A stretch of 64,000 bases of DNA from Dactylis glomerata (taxonomy: Eukaryota; Streptophyta; Magnoliopsida; Poales; Poaceae): the NCBI GenBank assembly GCA_007115705.1, contig QXEO01000236.1, positions 5,801,434 through 5,865,433 on the forward strand. Reading direction: 5' to 3'. Below the pieces are notes generated by a model. The model was not told the DNA's origin, did not search any database, and saw nothing but the letters and a program-made list of their open reading frames with translations. This document shows, piece by piece, positions 55,364 to 64,000 of this stretch (positions within the stretch are counted from its first letter, which is position 1; each line of letters starts with the position of its first letter). A program made the translations under genes and the position numbers.

Positions 55364-57355
55364 CTAGTGGTTGGACACTCTTTTCCCATCTAGGTATACA
55401 TAGTGGATTCGACAAGGTCCGTAGAGCATGTCCTCTGCCGACGGGCCAGAGTACTTGGGTTTTTCTACTTCATGATTACCTCTTGCCTGGAACTCCCTGT
55501 TTTCATAGCCTTCCTCGTCCCTCCTTTCATATCATGCGGCTATCTAATTTCGCCTTGCGTGGCTATCTCTGTTGCGATATCTTCGCCTTTGCCTGCTCGC
55601 TCTGTCGACTTCTGGTGAACGTCCCCTTTTGTTGTTATATGCGTCCTCTCCATTGGCGAATCTGTTGGCTACTTCCATTAACTCAGACACTGTCCTTGGC
55701 TTTGTTCTCCCTACCTCTTCCACGAGGTCCGAACGACAAAGGCCAGCCGAAAAAGCATCTATTGCTCTCTTGTCGGAGATGTCTTCTGCTGAATTTTTGA
55801 TTACACTCCAGCGTTGTATATAGGAGCGCAGAGTTTCATCTTTCTTCCGTACGCACGACTTGATTTCTTCCAGAGACGTTGGGCGCTTATATGTTGAGCG
55901 AAAATTTCTTGCGAATTGGCACTCTAGTTCCCCCCAACTCCTGATGGAATCGTTGGGTGAAGTGTTCAACCAGGACCGTGCTGCGCCGGTGAGGTGTAAC
56001 TGCAAACTTTGCATGGATGTTGCTCTTGTTCCTCTGAGTATTTGTACTACTTGCAGGTAGTCTGATAACCACAGAGTGGGTTCTTGCGGCCCATCATATT
56101 TTTGTTGATCGTGCGGCAACTTAAATCCTTTGGGTACCCGTGTTCTGCGAACCCTGCGGGTAAAGCATAACGCGCCCATCTCTTTTTCGTTGTCTTCGTA
56201 ATTTTCTTCTCTCCACGCATAGCGTGAGTTGTTTACTCTTGCTTGTGCTATTATATTCCTTGCGTCCTCCTTCCGTTTTTGGTGCTTTTCGTCACCTGAT
56301 GACTCACTGGTTTCGTTTCACGACGATTTGTGCTTGAACTCTTCCTTTCGCCTTTCCTTATGATGTGTCGCCTTTTTCTTTGAAGGATTTCCCCTTAGCT
56401 TGTTTTCTATCAACCCGAGGCTTCGTATTGTGGCTTGATGCATGTGCTCCCGCAGATCTCCAGGCTTTGGTTGTGTGGTTAGTAGGTATGCCTGTGCTGC
56501 TACCAAGGCTGCTTCTGGTGTTTCTTGCACAAAGTCCTCTTCCTCATCTGATGGGTGCGCGCTTAGAATTTTCGTATAGCTTTCTTCTCTTGTCCGTGCT
56601 GTTGTCCTCCTGCTGTGCTTCGGGTCTCTGTGCCTTTCCATGCTAGACTCTGATGCATCGTTGTACTCATCCCAATATCCTCCACTTGATGTGCTGTTGC
56701 TATCTCGGCTTCTTATAAATATGTCTCTTTCCTCCCTTAACTTCTTTCTGCGTTGGTGCAGCGCGTATTGATATCCCATCAGAACTTCTCTCCTTGAATC
56801 TGCGGGTACTTCCGTGCCGTGATTGATGGCAGACATGATGATTATCCATTCTCCGGTTAAGATGTGAATTTTCTCCTTTTCCTTCTTGCTGTTACTCCTT
56901 GGTTTGTCGACTTGCATGTCGACCTCTTCGTTGCCTTCGTGATTATTCTCTTCTGCAGCTTCAGTGATAATGATACATAACTGGTGTACGCTTCTGGAGA
57001 CGCCACTGCTTCCAGTGGTGAAATCCATTGGACTATCGTGTGGCTTAACCACTGTTGCTTCCATATCGGGCTTTCCCCGAGTTTCGTCGAATTCCTCGAG
57101 TCTTTTTTTCATATTTTTTGTTGTTGTGAGACTGACCGGCGAGTTTACCTCACTGGAAGAGCCCACAGATGATCCAGACATTGTGATTCTCTCGGCTTTG
57201 CTTGCCGACGGACCCGATTTCACCGGATCCGAAAGGCGAGTTGAACCCGAAGGTCCGATGTAGAAGCTCAAACTTCCGATCATCAGCTCCATCTCTTGAC
57301 TTTCGTCGACTTCTGGATTGCTATTGGTTAAAAGCAAAAAAGCCATCGGATTCAT
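55364..57355 (-). pseudogene. Tat2 Gag with in-frame stops
   Basis: ATG at 57355 (MNPMAFLLL) shortly after the primer site. The first part (to 56318) is charged and low-complexity. The capsid domain is at 56179-55700 (LQLHLTGAARSWLN, ARNFRSTYKRPTSLEE), followed by a basic Arg-rich tail. Stops at 56318-56320 (TGA) and 55544-55546 (TAG) and a TGA nearby interrupt one continuous frame. It is homologous to Tat1 Gag in the capsid part only. Confidence 0.88.
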
Positions 57356-57373
57356 GATTCCAACGCCCAGAGT

Positions 57374-57391
57374 CCCCACGGTCGGCGCCAA
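57374..57391 (-). other. Tat2 primer binding site
   Basis: The minus strand TTGGCGCCGACCGTGGGG resembles the Tat1 primer site and lies beside the LTR. Confidence 0.8.
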
Positions 57392-57392
57392 T

Positions 57393-57779
57393 TGGCGAGG
57401 GTTAACTCGACAAATGTCCTAGATGAAGGACTTAGGATCGGGGGAGTAGGGCGTCGGATGAACTCAAAGGTGAAATCAGTCAAACAAGGTGTATATCGAA
57501 AGTAGACGTAGGGTGAACTTTGGCTTACTCTCAATCTGTCCCTCTCCGTCCTCTCCTGGCCCCTATATATAGGTGGCTAGGTCTCAAGGATCGGGAGGGA
57601 TCTGATAGAGATTACAATATCGACATACGACATGAACTCGTATTTCAACTAGTGTTACAATTTGTCCTAGCTTAACGGGCCTCAGGGGTACTCAACTGAC
57701 AGGCTCTATTATCTATACCCTTGTCACTAGGCCTCAGCCCTCAACCCGTGAGGACTACTTAAACATGATGAGATCAACA
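57393..57779 (-). repeat. Tat2 5' LTR (outer end uncertain)
   Basis: Begins TGGCGAGGG next to the primer site. A TATATATA box at 57564-57571 lies about 170 bp before the inner end. The outer end cannot be fixed because the other LTR is outside the window. ...ATCAACA at 57779 is one candidate giving TGTTG...CGCCA termini. Confidence 0.6.
57564..57571 (-). promoter_or_regulatory. TATA box in the Tat2 5' LTR
   Basis: TATATATA within CCTATATATAGG, in the usual place for an LTR core promoter. Confidence 0.5.
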
Positions 57780-58599
57780 ATCATAAACATTGTATTAAAA
57801 TATTCAAGATCTTTATAGAATATTCTTAGAATGATGCCAATTGTGACAAGATCAAGGTTACAAGTAGTGTCTATGGTGATAGATAGGTAGTGTGATGGAG
57901 ATGGCGATGGTGGAGCAGCGGTTCCCCTCTCCTCAGATGAAATGGATCTTAGATCTATCTGTGACTCTTTTCTATGGTGTCTCTCGGTTTGCGATGACTG
58001 TGTTCTGAGTTATATATTGGTCCATTCACGAAATTTTCTTGGGTTGACCTAATGGAGGCGGTGACATGTGGTACGGCCACACGATACCAGGGGGGCTGTG
58101 CCCTAACAGTGCTCGCCAAAGCTTCTAGAGCTTGGCTTTGTGGTCTCCTTGACTTGGGAATATTGGCAACTCGTGCATCATCATTAATTAGCCTTAATTT
58201 CACCTAGAAAGTGTCCAAATCTACAAAGGACAAATAAAAGAAAGGATTTACACATCTTTTTAATAATTAGTCATTAGTAGCAAGGTGAGAGAGATATTTC
58301 AGGTTTTAAACATGGATAAAGATGGTTGTTTTTCACAGCCATCAGCGACAACTACTTTTTCTCTATTTATCCCTAGATGTGCGTACTCCAAAGTATGTGG
58401 TTCTATTTGTCACTTAGCAATGCCATTTCTGTAACTTGAATACGCCCTCCATTATTACCGTTCACATCTAATACATATCATACCTCTTCATTTAAAATCA
58501 CACACGATAATTAATGCAAGGTTTTGTTTCTCATGCACATAATCCCTCTCATCTATCTACACTTGGTGTTGTCAAGCACCTCATGACATGGGCAAACAA
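57780..58599. other. Diverged LTR-like remnant
   Basis: No gene seen. 57890-58100 has a block (GATGGCGATGGTGGAGCAG, GGTTCCCCTCTCCTC) resembling the GC-rich middle of Sabrina-like LTRs in the same orientation, but I cannot place ends. Confidence 0.35.
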
Positions 58600-59210
58600 G
58601 GCATTACAAACTTATGGATTATAATTGTTAGATATAAGTGGAGCCAGCCCGTACCCTTACTCTACATGTGCTCGCACCCCTTCTAGCCCATGACAACCAT
58701 GATGCTAGCAACGTGAAGGCCCACATCTAGATGCTCCAACTGACATACCTGACGTGCTATAGTCGGACTTCTTGAAGAACTCTAACTCCAACGAACACCA
58801 TCGTATCAAGATCATGAGGTAGACTTGACATCTACGACTATGAAGACCTAGCGTGCAACATGGAGAAACCTACCGTTGGTGCCTATATATAGTGAAGCCC
58901 ATTCACCAAGACGGGGGATTGAACAACTACGCGAAGTCACCGCCGTATACTCCATAGCCATAAACCCTAGATCTACTTGTAAACCTCATCTGGTGAATCT
59001 ATAAGCCCACAGAGTTCATCATCTTTGTAGTCTTTGTAAAATCCTTGTGATTCCACCGATAATAGAGTCTAAGAGAAGTTGTTCATCAGTATCGTGTCTT
59101 TGATCCAAACCTGTTGGCCCGAGCCCCTTGCCGAACAAATAAACTCATCTTTGACCTCTTGAGCGAGATTGACTTTGGATCGTGAAAACTATCCTTCATC
59201 AATAACCTAA
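58600..59210 (+). repeat. Probable gypsy LTR remnant
   Basis: A stretch with a TATATATA box (58884-58891) followed by a leader-like sequence. It resembles a plant LTR in layout. No ends, duplication or coding part identified. Confidence 0.35.
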
Positions 59211-60035
59211 ACATGACATTAGATATTCATTCTGTTTCCATTGCAAAATATGTATCTATAAGCGTCTCAACATAACAAGAAATATGCATAACATATATCA
59301 TCTCATAACAACGTATCCACAATAGGAATTACATATGTAAAGTCGTAATCATGTTGGGAAGCTCATGGCATTAAATGATATATGTTGGGAAGCTAACCAT
59401 GGCATTAGATATTCATATTTCTGTTTCCATAGCACAACATGTATATATAAGTGTCCCAAAATAACAAGAAATGCATAACATATATCGTCTATAATATAAT
59501 TAACATTGGGTCACCACAGCAATGTCCATGGATGATGGACTAGGGTTTCAGGGAAGAGGCGGCTGGCAAATAAAGGGATAAACACAGTTTTCACAGGTTT
59601 GGCCCCTCCGTATGAGGTAAAAACCTACTCCTACTTGTCTCATCTTGATTAATGTTGAAGGTTAAAGGGTACCTTGATGGCTATGGTGGTGTAGATGCGA
59701 TCTTGCCTAGGGAAGATTGTATCAGGTTGTGAGAGAGCCCTCCCCTCGACCCCTCATGGCCTTTATGTAGTAGGCTAGGTCTCGGGTGTCCATGTCCAGG
59801 GAGGTTACAGATTAAGGGTGACCTAATCATATACTAGCATTGTACGCCAAGTCTTAAGGTCTTCACGGGCTTGTTTCTTCATGTGCTATGTATTGATGGC
59901 AGTTCCTCCATGGCTTCCTTGTTGGGCCACAACGTATACACCAATACATGTACCCAACGGGTTATGCCCACAACAATAATATCCACAATAGATCTATAAA
60001 GTCGTAATCATGTTGGGAAGCTCATACAGGCTAAC
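59190..60035. repeat. Two copies of a ~180-bp segment, the second interrupted
   Basis: 59200-59385 and 59395-59500 plus 59970-60035 share TTAGATATTCAT..., AACAAGAAAT...GCATAACATATAT and AAAGTCGTAATCATGTTGGG. The second copy holds an LTR-like insert at about 59511-59965. Confidence 0.6.
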
Positions 60036-61669
60036 ACAATCATAATACACAGAGAGATTGAATCAAGTTACTACCATAAACCCCAAGTATAGGAGGTGTA
60101 CTGCTCCCTCCTCATGGTGGAGAGCAACATGGATTTGCTGATGGAGGAGAGGCAACCCTGCATCGGTTAACCCTCCAGTTCTTCACCAGGGGTGGACTAT
60201 AGACTCTTATGTTTCTATATATGTGGTCTCTTTCGCCATGCATCACTAAATAAAATTCTATAGGTGGTTTTAGGTCAAAACCAAGTTGGTGGCACAAAAA
60301 ATGGGGCAAAAGGAGGCTTGAGGCCATGGGGAACCTCCATGGCACGACTATAGAAGGAGGCTGCACCATAAGATCTCCTGGCCGGCCTGCTAGTCTTTTG
60401 TGGCCTACTTTAGCTTGTTGGATTTGTCTTGAAATTACAAACAGTGCACTTTGACCTTGTTCTTTTTGGAGTCCTGAAGGTCCCTAAAAGTCAAAACACT
60501 AACATGAGGTTTTTGCCATCTTGAGTCAAATGCCAAAATAATGGGATTTTGTGGAAAATCTCATAAATCATTAAAAATAATGGTAATAACTCCTAATATT
60601 GAGCAAATATGATAAACTATAACATGATAAACTACAAAGTTTATGGATATCGGTACCAACCAGGGGTGAGTGATAGCAGCTAGCCCTGCCATGCCATCCG
60701 TGCCCGCCATCAGGTTGTCCTAGAGGGCATTCTACATATGGTTGTCGTCATCTTCCATATGGTTGACATGTGGTGTGCATGGTGGCGCTAAACTATGGAT
60801 GTATTTAGTCATTGGTATTTAAGTACATAATGTACAGTGTGTAATAATATTTTATATTTGAATTTCAAAAGCATATTACAGATAAATAATATATATGACC
60901 TAGTGATCATGTTACATGTTTCTTGAAAACCGTGATACCCCACAAAATTTCCACGAGTGAATTGTTCATATGTAATTGTTGGTTTGAAAAATATACTACA
61001 TGAAATATATTTTTTCATGGCAAGATATTATTTCATAACTTGCAGATGTACTATGGTTGATTTTAAAACTTAAAAGTTAATTAATTTGATATTTTCATGG
61101 AATTCAACAATGTTTTCAGTAGATATCTTCCTACCACATCCACACCCCACAGTGGAGCATGCAACAATGTGCTTCTAACTTATGGTAGCACCATGATAGG
61201 TTTGAAGTTTTTTTGATAAATATTAACAGGAATATGCATGTACCATTTCAAAAAAATCAAATTAAAGTTTAAATATCACATGGGAATACACAAATATGGA
61301 TAACCTTATTTAGCGATTTTCATATGGATTGCCCCATTTAGTAATTTTTTTTGCATATTTTTACCTCTTCTAATATGCTGTGAACAGTCCATATTGTGGG
61401 CCTCGGTTGTGAGGTACACGTGGCGTGCACCATCAAAGGCTTTCATGCACTTTTTTCATGCGCCGGAACCAGTTCACATGGCAGATTAATCCCAAATCTT
61501 GGGAGGGGTAATTTGTATAAAAATACAAAGTTGAAAGTACGTGTAAGAATCATCAGTAGTCCTTTTCTTTGTGGGATGTGGATTGAATTAGTACTTAAAT
61601 TTCAGGGCATTATCAGCACCTTTTGTCAAGTTACATAAATTATTATTTTTTTCCTAATTTCTTAGTTCG
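60036..61669. other. AT-rich sequence without recognised genes
   Basis: Mostly AT-rich. 60090-60370 has LTR-like GC blocks. No ORF over 85 codons has recognisable features. Confidence 0.5.
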
Positions 61670-61806
61670 TACTCTGTCCGTTCAACACTAAAATTGTCGC
61701 AGGTTTTTCCTTCAAAATAAGCGAACCTACATACCAAACATATCTAGATACATTCATATTTAGACTAAATTTAGCCAAAGATAATTAATTCCAAATAGAT
61801 TGAGTA
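61670..61806. mobile_element. Degenerate Stowaway-like MITE
   Basis: Begins TACTCTGTCCGTTCAACAC and ends GATTGAGTA. The ends form an imperfect TACTC inverted repeat, and the CTCCGTCCGTTC-like start is typical of grass Stowaway elements with TA target sites. Confidence 0.45.
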
Positions 61807-62570
61807 ACTTAGGATGTGTTTGGTTGAGCCGTGAATTCTGAAAAAGCTGTTGTGAGCTGTGAACTGTAGAAAAGCTATTGTGAGCTAAGAACTGAGAACA
61901 TGATATAGCACAAGATGGAACAGGAGAACACGCGCTCAATCCTATGTACCATAGAGAAGCAACTATCGGATAAAAAAAAAGATCTCATATATCAGGGGCC
62001 CAAACTAAAATTTCGGAAAAGCTACACTTACACAAATAGAAGTTTCAGAAAGGCACCTTGCTTAGAACAATCATGAGCTAGCAATTAAGCTGGTCCAGCT
62101 TCGAGCCGGTGTATGGCATACATTTTGCCAGATGGATGCTATGATGATGATGAGCACCACAGCCTTCATTCCAGGTTCCCATTTCCTTTAGGCCCACTTC
62201 CCATGAGGCCATGATCACACATATACAAACACAAGCACGCCATGTCAATTGTCAAAGATAACACCCGCTATCAGATGCGCAAGATCAGCAAATTAACTTC
62301 AGCTTTGGGTGTGGGGACATGAGCGATCAAGTTCCAGGAAATGCAATGTTGGAGTGTTGAGCTTTGGACGGCTCGATCGGGATTGATCGGATTCTCGTAC
62401 TGGCAAATTAAGACGACCAAGGACCAACTATCACAAAATAGTTCACACAAAAAAGCAAATCTTACCTATATCTTACCTATCTTACCTATAAGATTCGAGT
62501 CGGTGGTGAAGCCACCCACTCGACATACAACATTTGAGTTCCGATTCTACCCCTAACGAAAAAAGGCAGG
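61807..62570. other. Unclassified sequence with hAT/MITE-like start
   Basis: 61814-61880 (GTGTTTGGTTGAGC, GTGAGCTGTGAACTG) resembles a common grass MITE end, but no matching opposite end was found. The rest shows no gene. Confidence 0.35.
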
Positions 62571-62573
62571 TCT

Positions 62574-62865
62574 TCTCTCCTTATTTATTAACGATTAATT
62601 AGGGATGTAAAGGTAGTCATTTATTCTCTAATTATTTATCTTGACATTTATTCTCCCCGAGATCATTGGGTCATTTATGCAGCTGTGGGCAAATTTTGTC
62701 CAAATAAAACTTAATATCCCATTTAAATAGGCCCTATCCTTCTCCTAAAATAAATCTCCTCCGCATGTATTACATAGCTATCTTGACATGTATTTTTATA
62801 ATATATGATATTTGCGGTTAGAAAATACTTATGTATACCGTAGCAACGCACGGGTATTTAGCTAG
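62574..62865 (+). mobile_element. Non-autonomous Helitron
   Basis: The 3' end has a hairpin (TACCGT...ACGGGTA, 62836-62856) a few bases before the terminal CTAG at 62862-62865, followed by T, as expected for Helitron insertion between A and T. The 5' end is approximate (TCTCTCC near 62574). No coding capacity. Confidence 0.5.
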
Positions 62866-63600
62866 TAATTGTAAGAACTGTGTGTTGATGCTACTACTGC
62901 CAGTTAAAAATGCCGCTTGTCGTGTGATGGGGATGATGATCGATAGGGAAGTGTCAACTGGTGGCCACGTATGAGATATGACTTGAGTTGTGACAGTTTT
63001 GCTATGAGAACCTCAATTCATTGCAAGAGAGAGATAGGTAGATAGATAGAGAGAGAGAGAGTCGAGTCTTCAATTAATTGACATTTTTTCTTTTTGTTGT
63101 TGTTCTTTTGAATGTTTCTTTTTTATTTTCTTGTTTCTTCTTTCAAGTTTTCTTTCATTATCTATTTATTCTGATTTTATATATTTACACATTTAGAGAC
63201 ATTTATTTTTTAACTTTTTTGCAATCTTTTTTTATTTTTATTTATTGATTTTTTAGTTAGTAAATGCATATTTTATTTATAAGATACACCATTTAGTATA
63301 TAAAAAATAAATATATTTTATGTCATTAACATATTTTCAATTTTTGAAGATCTATTTTCTTGGTATGATAAGAAATTTTGGGAAATAGATATACATAGGT
63401 TTTAGTATATCCCAATAGAAAATGGCCATACTTGTTTAACTTATCTCTTTCACTCTATGGATAATAGGCTGATCTTTTCCAAGAGTCCACATCGACGGAA
63501 AGGTTTGGCACCTTGATGTCGGCTCTTCGCCACATGGAGTTGTAGGTGGTTCCAAGGGTTGGGCTCACATCCGTGAACATTTCTTTTTACGTTATAGCAC
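62866..63600. other. AT-rich sequence with GAGA microsatellite
   Basis: No gene recognised. A GATA/GAGA microsatellite is at 63026-63061, then a T-rich stretch to about 63360. Confidence 0.6.
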
Positions 63601-64000
63601 ATGGACATTTTTCCAGTTATTAAGGTGATTAAGAAATCTGGTAAGGAATGGCTCCTGTTATTGTTGCAGCGATTGCCTGTGAACCAGCGAGCGAATACAC
63701 TTATGTTACTTTGGAGAATTTGGCATGCACATAATGAGATGACACATGGGAAGCCCTGTCCGCCTATAGAGGGATCACGCCGGTTTTTGGTAAGTTATCT
63801 CAATTCTCTGATGCTAATAAAGCAACACCCTGTGGCAGATATCCATAAAGGTAAAATAATTGTTGATGTGGATCAAGGGTTTAAGAGAAAGGCGACAGAC
63901 TGGGAAATGCAACCAAAGGTTAAGATGAAGTGGACCGCACCGGTCCAAGGAGAGGCAAAAATCAACACAGATGGTGCTTTTACCATGGCTGGAGCAGGTA
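63601..64000 (+). CDS. LINE-type RNase H region (partial, runs off window)
   Basis: An open frame from ATG 63601 to the window end, 133 codons with no stop. A Leu/Trp-rich segment (LWRIWHAHNEMTHGKP) is followed by a linker, then WTAPVQGEAKINTDGAF. This is the junction between the C-terminal part of a plant non-LTR retrotransposon (or RNase H-like gene) and the first catalytic Asp of its RNase H. The upstream RT is not seen. A host RNase H-like gene fragment is possible but less likely. Confidence 0.7.
   Translation, partial: MDIFPVIKVIKKSGKEWLLLLLQRLPVNQRANTLMLLWRIWHAHNEMTHGKPCPPIEGSRRFLVSYLNSLMLIKQHPVADIHKGKIIVDVDQGFKRKATDWEMQPKVKMKWTAPVQGEAKINTDGAFTMAGAG

Overview
This window is intergenic DNA from a large grass genome, almost certainly a Triticeae species (wheat, barley, rye or Aegilops type). 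The evidence is the BARE/Angela-like copia LTRs, the Sabrina-like Athila LTRs with a tRNA-Asp primer site, and Tat-lineage gypsy elements, all nested in each other. I see no ordinary cellular gene. Nearly every base to about 57.8 kb belongs to an LTR retrotransposon. The host element is a decayed Tat-lineage gypsy on the minus strand (here Tat2). It occupies 27462-30446, 49169-50359 and 54450 to about 57.8 kb.

Left chain, oldest to youngest: Tat2 is broken at 27461 by an Athila/Sabrina-like element (S1, 25447-27461 and beyond the window). S1 is broken at 25446 by a BARE/Angela-like copia present as a tandem LTR-internal-LTR-internal array (1-6289 plus 21606-25446). The copia is broken by a full-length, very young 15.3-kb Tat element (Tat1, 6290-21605; 971-bp LTRs with no difference seen; target duplication AACGA).

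Right chain: Tat2 took element S2 (30447-49168, target duplication GCGGG). S2 took a non-autonomous element S3E in its LTR (31846-47930, GTCCT). S3E took an RT/INT-less Athila-type element W (34796-44264, TACAG). Separately, Tat2 took a 4.1-kb probable solo LTR (50360-54449, GCTAT). All these junctions show matching 5-bp duplications. From about 57.8 to 64 kb there are weak LTR-like remnants, a Stowaway-like MITE, a Helitron 3' end and the start of a LINE RNase H region.

The most interesting content is the antisense cargo of the Tat elements. Tat1 carries, between pol and its 3' LTR, a complete antisense gene. I resolve it into seven exons with canonical GT/AG introns and consistent phases (1171 codons). 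It has its own TATA box, a G-box palindrome and a probable leader intron. Tat2 carries in the same slot and orientation an unrelated gene fragment encoding two AT-hooks and a B3-like DNA-binding domain. Other points are a TAG at the equivalent pro/RT codon in both Tat elements, an LTR-like leader plus intron upstream of the Athila-ORF region of W, and an unrecognised 197-aa protein as the only ORF of S3E.
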